From Seriola aureovittata (taxonomy: Eukaryota > Chordata > Actinopteri > Carangiformes > Carangidae), in the NCBI RefSeq assembly GCF_021018895.1, contig NC_079386.1:10273835-10337834 (forward strand): 64,000 bases of DNA. Direction: 5' to 3'. The translations under genes were made by a program, and so were the position numbers. Under the pieces are notes generated by a model, which saw only the letters and a list, made by a program, of their open reading frames with translations, made no database searches and was not told the DNA's origin. This document shows positions 50,270-63,759 of the stretch, piece after piece. The first letter of the stretch is position 1. Every line of letters begins with the position of its first letter.

Positions 50270-52265
50270 TACTGCAGTGCCCACGGAGACAAACACATTT
50301 ACTCCACATGGGAATACAACATCTAGCTCCAACAGGGAAGATGAAATGGTAGGAGCTTGAATAATGCCAAATGTAACTTGAGTCAAAGGAGAAACATCAG
50401 AAAGAGTGGAGGAAATAAATGCAACTTCAACAGAGGGAAGTGTCAGTAAAAATACTGCTACTGCCAGTAAAAGAAATCCTACTTCTCATGATCTCCCTGT
50501 GACTGCTCCCCATGAATCTGTCCCAACAGGTCTGTCACCTAATATTACTACAAACCAACAGGCTTCCAAATCATCAGAGGCAAACCTTAGCACCTTATCT
50601 TTTGTTGTATCTAGCACATCCATAGTGGTACATAATGTGTCAGGACTGTTAGACTCCTCAGCTACACTAATGACTCAAACTCATACTCATCCTGACTCTA
50701 CACAAATTCTTTCAGCCTTGACTACAGCTCAGTCCAGCCGAACTCTGACAATGCAAGAGTTGACCTCCCCTTTACTAAATTCAACTGTGGTGGATACACC
50801 AGTACCCAGTGACACCTCTTCAGCACCATTACATGACACCCACACATTTACACACATTTTTGACTCATCCACCTACATATTTGTGACTGCCATTCCAGCC
50901 ACACCTAAGGCCTCAGACGTCACAGATCATAGTACAGAAAGGAGCATTCCACATTTATCAGAAACAGATGTGCTTTATGCACCTACACAGAAATTCAAAG
51001 ACAAAACACAGAGAGAGGAGCCAAATTTAACCTCCAACAAATCTGATGACGTGTCTGAGACAGTCATGTGACCCTAACCCATGAGACACAAACCACAGAA
51101 TACATTGCAGTGCACAGTACATCATTTGCAGTTTCAGGGTCAACTGCAACACCAAATCAAAAGAATTCATCAGTGATAAATGTAATCTCAGCCTCAAATG
51201 TAGGTGCTCTCTTTCTAACAACAATATCTACAGCCGCAACAGCAACACCAACCAAAACATCTGTAAAGACAGAATTAACCAAAACGTTGACACAACCTAC
51301 AAACTCTGAAGCAGCACAAAACTCAACCCATTGGCAATACAAAATACTGTATCGGTGACAACAGTATCTGTTCTAACACAAGAGACAACTTCAACTCTGG
51401 AAAAATCATTACAAGCAATCACTTTGTCATCAAAACAAATTTCTGAATCTGCACTTTCAGTATCCACCGCATCACCACAACCACAGACAGCTGCATCAAC
51501 CACAATAAACTCAACAACAATAACTTACAGCGCAAAAGAGGAGAAATACAAACAACTTGTACACTACAACTAACAGAAATAAACCAAACCGATGTTGCAA
51601 CAATTCACAGTACAACACCAATGCACGGCATGTCATTTACAACTGAGTCAACAACTCTTCAAACACAAGCCACAGCAGCCATAAAATCAAACCAGCTCAC
51701 CACAATCAACAACTCCTATACATACTACATCTTCTGAGAAATCGCCAAAACCTGCAGTATCGACAATGATTCCACAGGACAACATAAAATCTGTCAAAAC
51801 ACCATCATCTGTGGATCTGTGGAAACAGCATCAGACACAACCTCCCTATCAATGTATTTGGCAACAGTAACAGAGACACGACCAAGCCGCCAAGGACAAC
51901 ATTCCCAAACTCAAAGTGCCTGTACCAACAGATGGGACTCCTTGCCACAGTATAGGTATTCCTGTTCAAAGAACAGTTAACAGCTATTTAACAGTTACAC
52001 CAACAAACCTAACTGTGACTCCAGTACTGTCAGCAGTGCCATCCAGCTCTTTGCCATCACCTGGACTTGTGTCTCAAACCACAGCGATCACAGATGTTAC
52101 CACAAGCTCAACTTCTATCGAGCCTTTATCATTTACCCCAGATGCCTCCCACCTGAATCCTGCCCAAGCCAACACAACCCAGCTACAAGTTAATCCTACT
52201 TATTTCCCCTTATTGGGGAGAAATATTGTGTTTTTTAAAATACATTTTCAAAATTTGTTGCTGTG
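50270..52265 (+). pseudogene. Decayed Thr/Ser-rich (mucin-like) coding stretch
   Basis: For about 2 kb the plus strand translates into Thr/Ser/Pro-rich sequence, but the open frame changes at least five times: about 50355 (after TGA), about 51068, about 51335, about 51550, about 51735-51800 and about 51915. Pieces include PLLNSTVVDTPVPSDTSSAP, SVTTVSVLTQETTSTLEKSL, STTPMHGMSFTTESTTLQTQ and VPSSSLPSPGLVSQTTAITD. The same composition resumes in a new frame after each break, which points to one ancestral exon broken by indels. I see no signal-peptide exon, SEA domain or repeats, so the parent gene is not identified. It lies 4.5 kb upstream of an intact mucin-like gene on the same strand. Indel errors in the assembly could produce the same picture. 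Confidence 0.6.
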
Positions 52266-55200
52266 AAGCCCCTTGTCCTGGACCACATTTGCTAAATATG
52301 GGGACTTGAAGGTAAGTGTTACCTGCTAAGCTAAACTAACCGACTGCTGGCAGTAGCTTCATATTCACCATACAGGTATGAGATTGGCATCAATCTTCTC
52401 AACGAACTCTGAAAGTGGATACGTGTATGTCCCAAAATGGCAAACTATACATTTAAAGTCAGTGATGGTATGATATTTAGTCTGTATGATGGAATACATG
52501 TGTTCTAGCTGTGTGCTTAGTCTTTATGCCTCATACGTTCAAGCCAGGTTGATATTTTAATTGTGTCAAGAAATTTCCTGTACTAAATTATATTTCTCAT
52601 TTGATTTCACAGATACCAACATTGCCACCAGAAGTATACATTATACACCAAAGGCTTGAAATCCTTATTATTTGTAGATCACTGTTATGACCAGTGATCA
52701 ATATTAATTGAGCCAATCCACACTCTTAATTCATTGTATAAGAGGAATGTGTGTAAAACTGATGGGCCGCTCACTCTCAGCTACTCTCAATCACAAACTA
52801 AGCAGATTTCCTGTAATGTGCTGTCACTGATGCAGCTGTTGTTTCTCACACTGAATGTTAGTTTTCTGAGCTCAGCTGTCCATTGATTATGTGCAATAGA
52901 CTGTTAAGTAGCCTAAATGGTAACTGTCAAGGACAGAGTGTACAACCACAAATAGATATATCACTCAGCTACCAATGCCGTGAACAGTTAAAAAAAGGAT
53001 TGTGAAAGTAAGTCGGGCACTGAATGATGTCTATAGTGTTTCCTCCAACATGTTTTTGGTGGTTATGCCAGTCATACTGCATTCTCTCTGTGGTATACAT
53101 GTCTTCATCCACCTTGTCCTTTTTAATGATAAGACTCAGGTCCTATTTTTAAACATAATGAAAATACAAAAAAAAGCAAAACCTGCTGCTAACAAATCTA
53201 CTGTGTGGTTGAAATTGCAATAAAAGAGATTTATTGTTTAAAATTTATTTCTTTTATTTCTCTGGCTCTGTTTTTTTCCAGGTTCTATTGCCATCTAATC
53301 CCCAGTTCAGTTATGGATTTCATTATTTCTTTTATTTACTGAATTATCACATTTTTAAGGCTCACTGGGATATTTTGTCTGACATGTAAAATTTAACAAA
53401 TACTCCATCGTTCATAATTTTTACCTAATAATAATGGAGATATGCCTTTAACAAATCTTGTGTATAATTTGATGTGCCTTGACTTTTCTTCCATGTTGAA
53501 ATTTGTTTATTGACTTTATCATTCTGATGTTTTGTGATGTTTTGTTACCTTATCTACCTGCACATTGTGTGCTTATTTTTCTTTTCTACTTAATGCTGTT
53601 GTTTATTTTCTTTTTAAATATTCTGGCACCAATACATCTGCTGTTTGGAGCACTGTATTTACACCCTGAATAAACTTGATTATTTATGCTTATATATACT
53701 GTGTCATACTTTGTCACTATTTATTCTTTTTCATTTTCTTACTTTCTTTCTGTGGAGTTTGTATTCAGGTCATGTTGAAACATTATTGTATGACAGTATT
53801 ATGTATATGATTATGTATATCCTATAATTCCATGAGACACTGTTAAATATCACAGTATGGTCTTATTGTCCTGCAGATGTTGACTTTGAGGGATCTTTTA
53901 CTTAAAGTTTTGTTGAAGCCATAAAAAGTGTTTGAATCTTGCAGTGATTCCTACTCACTAAAAAAGAATTTCACAAACTGTAAATGTCAACCTGAACACA
54001 GGGTGGGTCAATGATAAATTTTTACTGCTTATTAAAAGCATGATGTTGTTACTTTGCATTTGTATTCTTTCACTGTCATGTTTTCAACATAGAAGAGTGT
54101 GTTTAGTTGTCATAGCCGCTGTGTGCAAACCAAAGAAACTAAAAATGTGTGGAAATCCACAGAATTCATGCTAAGTAGCAATCTCCAAAATTTGTTCATG
54201 TTACATCAATATGCAGGTAATAAAATGAAAGTATTTGATTTGATGAGTATAATGCAGCTCTACTAAGAGATAAGTTAGTTCACTTGACTGGAATGCATTG
54301 TGCTTTAGATTTTCAAAAAGGCTGAACCATGAAATAGACAAAGACCCAGGAGCCGTTTGGGCAGTTTTTTTTCCTGCTGTCATCCTTCAGTGATGTGTTG
54401 AAACATTTCCAGAAAATGTATGACCGCCTATTATGACACTTCCTTTTACTTTTCAGCAATATAAATAAGACCTCAGCAAACAGGTGGCATCACACAAGAT
54501 GTGCATTGGGGCAGCATTCATAAGGAGCCTTTAAAATAAATTTAAAGAACATTATTAATAAAGTTAGAATATTGCTTGGGGTAAGTACATTTTTGTTTAA
54601 TTAAATTCTAGATTTTACAGTTATTTTTATGAAATCAAATAAATTACTCTATACTTTACTATAACATGTTTTTGATTGCATGTTATGTACTATTTTGGCA
54701 TTTCTTGTGAAATCTTGCTCTATTGGATTATTACAATGCTTTGCTTCTAATCTTATTTAGATTTCATTCATCCTATAGTTATGATGAAAAAAAAAATTAA
54801 TAATGTATTGGTTCATGCAGGAACCTTTTTTTCCCTTATTCCTTTCCATAATGAGGTCAGGGTCTGCTGGTTGTATGGCAAGAGCTAGTAAGGCTTATGA
54901 CTCCTATGTGGAAAAAGAGTAATCTCAGTCAGCACATGTAAATACATTTTATATCATTTTTAGATCCATTAGACGTTTTAAAATGAAAAGAGTAACCTGT
55001 TTTAGTCTGAAATGTAAAGTACTGAGATTGCTATTAACCTTACACCAGGTCTTAAAGGCTGCTTTATAATTATGATACACATTTCTGATTTTTTATACAT
55101 ACAGTTTGGAATTCAATAAAATACTCTACTCAGTCAAAATGTTAACATGCAAGAAATTATTTGTTTTACAGTGCCTTTCAAAGTTTTATTTCCATTGCAT

Positions 55201-56780
55201 TGTTGGCTGCCACCTTTAGCATATTGTAATAACCAAAAGTCAGTTTTTACGATACAAATGTTTGATACAACATAAGAAACATCTACTCAGGGCACTAATG
55301 TGTAATGTTAAGATAAAAACAAGACAAAAGTGTGTGAAAGGAAATGCAATTTTGGTGACATTTTATTTCCAGTGTCTATATGCTACAATTTGAAATCAAG
55401 TATTAACTCTCAGAAAAAAAACGTAAAACGTAAAAGTGCTAAACTGTGCATCGGTGCTAAGATTAGTCTTCATTTTAATTATAAAATTTCATAGTTAACA
55501 TTCATAATTTAAACTGTATTCATGGAAATCCCTTTCATTTTGGCGGCATAAATTGACAATGTGATTTCTTTAATTGGGATTTAATTCCTGATATTTTGTT
55601 CTTTCTAAGTCTGCAGAACATCTTTCAGATGAAAAATGTCATTAATGTTGTGGAAAGTGGTCATTTAAAACAACTCACTGAACTTAATATATTAATGCTT
55701 TAATTTGAATTGTGGTCTTGAACTTGAAATAAAACAAAAAAATTACGTTTGCACATTCATAAAAATATGAAAGCATTTTAATTTACCCTTTTATACCACT
55801 TCAAGTACTTAATGTCTGTTTTTTTCCTCATAAGCTCTATAAAACCTAATACTAAACAAAATAACTTACCATTTACAAAACTATGAGACAGTTAATATTA
55901 AATTCTGATTAGCTGAGTGAAATATAAAGGTTATGCAGATTATAGTGGTCATAATTGCATAAGGTGTGACCTCTGTCGCTTGTAGATTCCTGTCTGAGGA
56001 AAACATGGAAAGTTGAGAGGATCCATTGTGATATATAATATGTTCTTTGCAAGCATCTTTCTTGCTTATGCATAGACCAAAATAAGTACCATAATTGAGT
56101 TTCAAATATCACTAATACGTGTCATAATAATAATCATTGAAATTAGTAGTTACATTTGTGCTTACTGCTATGACAAAATATCAGCCTCAGAAGTAAAAAT
56201 AGTCACTTTGTGAAAGGTAAGGCCAAGTGGTAAAAGCCACAGAAGAGTCCCATACCTACACCCTCATATAATATCTGTGAATTAGTAGTTGTAAAACCAT
56301 CCTACTTTCAGCCCTGCTATGTAAAAACAAATCTAGCAGAGACATTTGATATGCTTTTATGTCATATATATATATGAGACCAAATAAATGATAAGGTCAA
56401 TTATATGTGTATTTGAAATATGTACTTGTAGTGGTGCAATAAATTCTAAATCTATAGCTTACATTGCATCTCTGTTATACAGTCTTTAATTATATTCACA
56501 TTTATGTACTGAACGATTACATTCTATGCTTGGAAGAGCAGGTGCTCCTTTGAAGCAAAGGTGGTAAAAGAGCTTCTATGTTGTACAATTACAAATCAAC
56601 AGAACAACTTGTACATATGATGATTTACAAAGCTGCAAATATAGTTTAAATTGTACAAAATAATCAGACATTTTCATCATTACAAATTGAACATTAAGTG
56701 CATTAGGATGTTTGCTGTTTATTGTGTTTTTTGAGTAAGTCACTGTCCTGTCAAATATTGCAGGTTAAAGAGTAGACACA
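52266..56780. other. AT-rich spacer upstream of the mucin-like gene
   Basis: Long AT-rich sequence with no exon I can support. The stretch up to 56780 should contain the promoter and 5' UTR of the mucin-like gene, but I recognise no core element. Confidence 0.45.
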
Positions 56781-59700
56781 ATGGGTTTTGGACCAGTCTT
56801 ATCAAGTTTGCTGATACTTACAGGTAAGTTAGTGATTCTTGTAATATAGAGTGGAGGTGTTCACAGTGCTGTGAAAAAAATAGTGTTATTTTAAACACAT
56901 TAATACTTATGTTCTTTAAATGTAGTGGCCATTGAGCTTGCTACTACACCAGTGGCTGCACAATCATCAGCTACAACTGGTGCATCCACAACAACTGGTG
57001 CATCAACCACGACTGGAGGTTCAACAACAACTGGTGCATCAACTACAACTGGAGGTTCAACAACAACTGGTGCATCAACCACAACTGGAGGTTCAACAAC
57101 AACTGGTGCATCAACCACAACTGGAGGTTCAACAACAACTGGTGCATCAACAACTACCGAAGGTTCAACAACAACTGGTGCATCAACTACAACTGGAGTT
57201 TCAACAACTGGTGCATCAACAACAACTGGTGCATCAACCACGACTGGAGGTTCAACAACAACTGGTGCATCAACTACAACTGGAGGTTCAACAACAACTG
57301 GTGCATCAACAACAACTGGAGGTTCAACAACAACTGGTGCATCAACTACAACTGGAGGTTCAACAACAACTGGTGCATCAACCACAACTGGAAGTTCAAC
57401 AACAACTGGTGGATCAACAACAACTGGTGGATCTGCAACAACAGGTGCATCAACTACAACTGGAGGTTCAACAACAACTGGTGGATCCACAACAACTGGT
57501 GGATCCACAACAACTGGTGCATCAACAACAACTGGAGGTTCAACAACTACAGTAGGTTCAACAACAACTGGTGCATCAACCACAACTGGAGGTTCAACAA
57601 CAACTGGCGCATCAACTACAACTGGAGGTTCAACAACAACAGGTGGATCCACAACAACTGGTGCATCAACAACAACTGGAGGTTCAACAACAACAACAAC
57701 TGGTGCATCAACTACAACTGGAGGTTCAACAACAACTGGTGGATCAACCACAACTGGAAGTTCAACGACAACTGCTGGATCAACAACAACAGGGGGTTCA
57801 ACAACTACTGGAGGTTCAACAACTACAGTAGGTTCAACAACAACTGGTGCATCAACCACAACTGGTGGTTCAACAACAACTGGTGCATCAACTACAACTG
57901 GAGTTTCAACAACAACTGGTGGATCCACAACAACTGGTGCATCAACAACAACTGGAGGTTCAACAACAACTGGTGCATCAACTACAACTGGAGGTTCAAC
58001 AACAACAGGTGGATCAACTACAACTGGAGTTTCAACAACAACTGGTGGATCCACAACAACTGGTGGATCAACAACAACTGGAGTTTCAACAACAACTGGT
58101 GGATCCACAACAACTGGTGCATCAACTACAACTGGAGGTTCAACAACAACTGGTGGATCAACTACAACTGGAGTTTCAACAACAACTGGTGGATCCACAA
58201 CAACTGGTGGATCAACAACAACTGGAGGGTCAACAACAACTGGTGCATCCACAACAACTGGTGCATCAACCACGACTGGAGGTTCAACAACAACTGGTGC
58301 ATCAACTACAACTGGAGTTTCAACAACAACTGGTGCATCAACAACTACCGGAGTTTCAACAACAACTGGTGGATCCACAACAACTGGTGGATCAACAACA
58401 ACTGGAGGGTCAACAACAACTGGTGCATCCACAACAACTGGTGCATCAACCACGACTGGTGGATCAACTACAACTGGAGTTTCAACAACAACTGGTGGAT
58501 CAACAACAACTGGAGGATCCACAACAACTGGTGCATCAACCACAACTGGTGGATCCACAACAACTGGAGTTTCAACAACAACTGGTGCATCAACAACTAC
58601 CGGAGTTTCAACAACAACTGGTGGATCCACAACAACTGGTGCATCAACAACTACTGGAGGGTCAACAACAACTGGTGCATCCACAACAACTGGTGCATCA
58701 ACCACCACTGGAGGTTCAACAACAACTGGTGCATCAACTACAACTGGAGTTTCAACAACAACTGGTGCATCAACAACTACCGGAGTTTCAACAACAACTG
58801 GTGGATCCACAACAACTGGTGCATCAACAACTACTGGAGGGTCAACAACAACTGGTGCATCCACAACAACTGGTGCATCAACCACGACTGGTGGATCAAC
58901 TACAACTGGAGTTTCAACAACAACTGGTGGATCAACAACAACTGGAGGATCCACAACAACTGGTGCATCAACCACAACTGGTGGATCCACAACAACTGGT
59001 GGATCAACTACAACTGGAGGATCAACTACAACTGGAGGTTCAACAACAACTGGTGCATCCACAACAACTGGTGGCTCAACAACAACTGGGGGGTCCACAA
59101 CAACTGGAGGTTCAACAACAACTGGTGGATCAACTACAACTGGTGCATCAACCACGACTGGTGGATCAACTACAACTGGAGCTTCAACAACAACTGGTGG
59201 ATCCACAACAACTGGTGGATCAACAACAACTGGAGGATCAACAACCACTGGTGGATCAACAACAACTGGAGGATCCACAACAACTGGTGCATCAACTACA
59301 ACTGGTGGATCCACAACAACTGGTGCATCAACCACCACTGGAGGTTCAACAACAACTGGTGCATCAACTACAACTGGAGTTTCAACAACAACTGGTGCAT
59401 CAACAACTACCGGAGTTTCAACAACAACTGGTGGATCCACAACAACTGGTGCATCAACAACTACTGGAGGGTCAACAACAACTGGTGCATCCACAACAAC
59501 TGGTGCATCAACTACAACTGGTGGTTCCACAACAACTGGAGTTTCAACAACAACTGGTGGATCAACAACAACTGGAGGATCCACAACAACTGGTGCATCA
59601 ACCACAACTGGTGGATCCACAACAACTGGAGTTTCAACAACAACTGGTGCATCAACAACTACCGGAGTTTCAACAACAACTGGTGGATCCACAACAACTG

Positions 59701-62700
59701 GTGCATCAACAACTACTGGAGGGTCAACAACAACTGGTGCATCCACAACAACTGGTGCATCAACCACCACTGGAGGTTCAACAACAACTGGTGCATCAAC
59801 TACAACTGGAGTTTCAACAACAACTGGTGCATCAACAACTACCGGAGTTTCAACAACAACTGGTGGATCCACAACAACTGGTGCATCAACAACTACTGGA
59901 GGGTCAACAACAACTGGTGCATCCACAACAACTGGTGCATCAACCACGACTGGTGGATCAACTACAACTGGAGTTTCAACAACAACTGGTGGATCAACAA
60001 CAACTGGAGGATCCACAACAACTGGTGCATCAACCACAACTGGTGGATCCACAACAACTGGTGGATCAACTACAACTGGAGGATCAACTACAACTGGAGG
60101 TTCAACAACAACTGGTGCATCCACAACAACTGGTGGCTCAACAACAACTGGGGGGTCCACAACAACTGGAGGTTCAACAACAACTGGTGGATCAACTACA
60201 ACTGGTGCATCAACCACGACTGGTGGATCAACTACAACTGGAGCTTCAACAACAACTGGTGGATCCACAACAACTGGTGGATCAACAACAACTGGAGGAT
60301 CAACAACCACTGGTGGATCAACAACAACTGGAGGATCCACAACAACTGGTGCATCAACTACAACTGGTGGATCCACAACAACTGGTGCATCAACCACCAC
60401 TGGAGGTTCAACAACAACTGGTGCATCAACTACAACTGGAGTTTCAACAACAACTGGTGCATCAACAACTACCGGAGTTTCAACAACAACTGGTGGATCC
60501 ACAACAACTGGTGCATCAACAACTACTGGAGGGTCAACAACAACTGGTGCATCCACAACAACTGGTGCATCAACTACAACTGGTGGTTCCACAACAACGG
60601 GTGGATCAACTACAACTGGAGTTTCAACAACAACTGGCGCATCCACAACAACTGGTGCATCAACAACAACTGGGGGGTCCACAACAACTGGAGGTTCAAC
60701 AACAACTGGTGGATCAACTACAACTGGAGTTTCAACAACAACTGGTGGATCAACAACAACTGGAGGATCCACAACAACTGGTGGAACAACTACAACTGGT
60801 GGATCAACTACAACAGGTGCATCAACAACAACTGGTGCATCAACTACAACTGGTGGATCCACAACAACTGGTGGAACAACTACAACTGGAGGTTCAACAA
60901 CAACTGGTGCATCCACAACAACTGGTGGCTCAACAACAACTGGAGGTTCAACAACAACTGGTGGATCAAGTACAACTGGAGGTTCAACAACCACTGGTGG
61001 ATCAACAACAACTGGAGGATCAACTACGACTGGAGGTTCAACTACAACTGGTGGATCAACAACAACTGGAGGTTCAACAACAACTGGTGGCTCAACAACA
61101 ACAGGCGGATCCACAACGACTGGTGGATCAACAACAACTACTACTAATATACCTGTTACAACTGAAGCTCCCCAACCAGTTGTGGTTCTTGCAGCAACCT
61201 TGGCAGAACCATTTGTAGAAGAACTCAATGATCGAAACAGCCCTCAATTTCAGGCTCTTGAGACAAGAGTTGTAACAGTTGTGAGTACATTGTTGAAATG
61301 CATTACCTGAGTTTGCAATGGCTTTTGGATTTGAGTTGAAAAATGTTGTATTTTTAATTTGTTAATATTTTTCTATTTGCTTCCTTCCCACAGTTTGATA
61401 TCATCTACAGCAATCAATTTGGCCCTGTTTTCATCCGCACTTTCATCATTCAGTTTAGGTAACATTTTCATATTTGAGAATCCAACTGATTTTGCTTTAC
61501 CTCCTGAGTTGTGGTGATCAATATTAAAGTTGTTAATGTTAATGATGGCAAAAAAAAAAAAATTACACATAGGTATAACTTAAGAATGTTAAGAGATATG
61601 TGCTTTTGTGATGCAGACCAGCTGTAGCCAGAACACGAATGGAAAATACTGAAGCAGAGGTGGGGCTTGAGTTCAACCGAACTAATACAACTGCAGGAAT
61701 CCCACAGGCTGCTGATGTTGCAGACACATTAGTACAAGCTGTGAATAACCCCAACAGCACCTTTAATCTCAGTGTTGAAGCCAACTCCATCCAAGTAGTG
61801 GGTAAGTAAACAGTAGTCCCACATTTTACATTAATAGATATTAGAAAACAACTTTGTTGTCTCAATCAACATTGCAAAGATCTTTCTCAGTATGAGTTGT
61901 TCAAGGATGATTTCTGATATATTCCTGAATTTCATCTGAAAACAAGCATCCCATTTTTAAGTCCTACAACAATAAAGGATCGGGTTTACAGAAGTTTTTT
62001 CAACTTTGCATGCAATTAGACTTTACTGTCAAAGTTATTACCTATTCCTTGCTGGATGCCTTTTTAACAAATTGATTGGTCGACAAAGACCATACACAAA
62101 CATAATTATCATGTCACAAAAAGAAGAAAGACTTTAACTGTGACTTACTATATATTAACACAAAGTATATTGTAATGAATATGTTAGTTCAAAAGACCCT
62201 TTGGCTAATATGATGTATCCTCCATTTTTCTTCATATTTTTTCTTTTTAACAGAAAGAAATTCTACATCAAATTCAACAACAGCAGCGCCCACTGTGAAT
62301 ACTACAGCTACAATTGCTGCAACTACAACAACCATTGCTGGTGCATCAACTACAACTGGTGGATCTACAGCAATTGGAAATGCGACAACAACTACTACTA
62401 ATATTACTATTACAACTCCAGCGCCCACTGTGAATACTACAGCTACAATTGCTGCAACTACAACAACCATTGCTGGTGCAACAACTACAACTGGTGGATC
62501 CACAACAACAATTGGAAATGCGACAATTGCTGCAACCACAACCACAACAACCCCTACAAACACCACGTCAGTACCAGCAACGACTACAACTGCTGAGGCA
62601 GTCACAACAAGGCAGTTGACTTTCAGATCTGTTGGAGAGACATTTACAAGTGACTTGCAGGATACATCATCTGCAGCATTTACAAGTCGAGCCTCACTGA

Positions 62701-63759
62701 TCAAGTCAACAGTAAGTGTTTTTATTAGAATGAAATTGAGCAAAATTAATTTGAAATGTTTTACAAGATGTCCATGATGTATTGGATGTATATAATGTAA
62801 CAGTATTCTACTATATGCTATCTTTTCTTTTCATTTGTTTCATTTAAAGTCATTCTCCTTCTCTGCAAACATATTTTCATCATGATTATCACTCAACATC
62901 TGCACATAGTAAATTTACAATCAGAGAGTGACTTATTTTTAATTATAAACTGGTTTTTAAAAGAATTTAGTCTCATGCAAACATATGTCTAATTTATTAT
63001 CTCAGTTTATGCTTTTAATAATTCCTTATATTCCTTATTCCTTATGAGATGAAAAAACATTGTTACACATACAGCAAATAGGACACAGATTAAATATGGT
63101 GACATTGAAATTGCACTGGAATTTGGATTAACAAGAAGTAGAATGGAAGAACAGTGTTGTTGTATAGTCCTGATTAAATACCATAATTAAAAATACAAAA
63201 TGCACAAGTGATCAAACACAAGCCAATATGGTACTTACAGCTGGTTTTCTTTTATGTCTGCAGCTTGAGCCTTTCTACCAACAAGCATTTTCTTCATTCC
63301 GCTCTTTGAATGTGGTTTCATTCAGGTAATTTTCTATTGTCGTTGACAGAATCTTACCAATATTGGCGATAACTTCATACAAATAAAACAATACTTCTTG
63401 GTAATTTCTTTTGCAGTAATGGATCAATCATCAACAACATGGACGTTGGCTTTGCATCTACATCTGTTCCTAATAACACTCAGATTGCAAATGTATTGGT
63501 TAATGCAGCTTCAAATATCACAGCCTTCAACGTTGACACCGCTTCCATTTCTGTGGATGGCACACGTAAGCAATATTGAATGATACCTTATCAAAATTCT
63601 ATATTATGTACAGAACTGTTTGCTAAAGCAAAATCTTTTTCCCCTTTCATTTACATTTTATTTACAGAAGTGTCAAGTGGAGTCAGCCACAAGAGTCTCA
63701 GTCTCATCACTGCGTCCTGCCTGGTGCTGATGTCATGGCTGCTATCAAGCCAGCAATAG
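56781..63759 (+). CDS. Mucin-like protein with two SEA-type domains and GPI-type tail
   Basis: Eight exons give 1802 aa, all GT-AG and in phase: 56781-56823, 56926-61280, 61394-61458, 61617-61801, 62254-62711, 63264-63325, 63417-63565, 63668-63759. Exon 1 starts MGFGPVLSSLLILT, a signal peptide. Exon 2 is almost entirely six-residue repeats STTTG(A/G/V), dense in potential O-glycosylation sites. A SEA-like domain spans the end of exon 2 to exon 4 (VVLAATLAEPFVEEL, FDIIYSNQFGPVFIRTF). A second Thr-rich exon and second SEA-like domain follow (LTFRSVGETFTSDL, LEPFYQQAFSSFRSLNVVSF, NGSIINNMDVGF). The C-terminus, SLSLITASCLVLMSWLLSSQ, is hydrophobic with no cytoplasmic tail, which fits a GPI signal. 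It is probably a surface-attached epithelial mucin. I cannot match it to a named mammalian mucin. Confidence 0.82.
56976..61140 (+). repeat. 18-bp coding minisatellite, about 230 units
   Basis: The unit is close to ACAACAACTGGTGCATCA, encoding TTTGAS or variants with G or V. The variation sits mainly in one codon (GCA, GGA/GGT, GTT) and in synonymous third bases. Because the period is a multiple of three and the unit lacks stops in several frames, other frames and the antisense strand also stay open for over a thousand codons. Confidence 0.95.
58261..60598 (+). repeat. 1062-bp higher-order duplication within the minisatellite
   Basis: Rare-variant landmarks recur at a constant distance of 1062 bases (59 units of 18): ACCACCACTG at 58701 and 59763, and at 59331 and 60393; CGGAGTTTCA at 58601 and 59663; GTGGCTCAAC at 59071 and 60133. 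Matching continues from about 58261 to 59536 against 59323 to 60598, giving about 2.2 near-identical copies. Confidence 0.88.
62286..62545 (+). repeat. 135-bp tandem repeat in second Thr-rich exon
   Basis: GCGCCCACTGTGAATACTAC occurs at 62286 and again at 62421. The 45-residue unit APTVNTTATIAATTTTIAGA...IGNAT is present twice, with the second copy shortened and altered at its end. Confidence 0.85.

Noticed and set aside
50406..51071. Intact 221-residue Thr/Ser-rich gene
   Set aside because: No signal peptide or plausible start. The same composition continues after its stop in other frames, so it is better read as part of a broken longer exon.
57847..61218. 1123-codon plus-strand frame rich in Gln/Leu (QLVHQ-type repeats)
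   Set aside because: Another frame of the same repeat. The chosen frame alone joins the signal peptide and SEA exons in phase.
56900..61228. 1442-codon open frame on the minus strand (VVVDPPVVVDAP-type repeats)
   Set aside because: It is the antisense of the 18-bp coding repeat. A period divisible by three with no stop in that frame keeps it open automatically. It has no introns, domains or unique ends.
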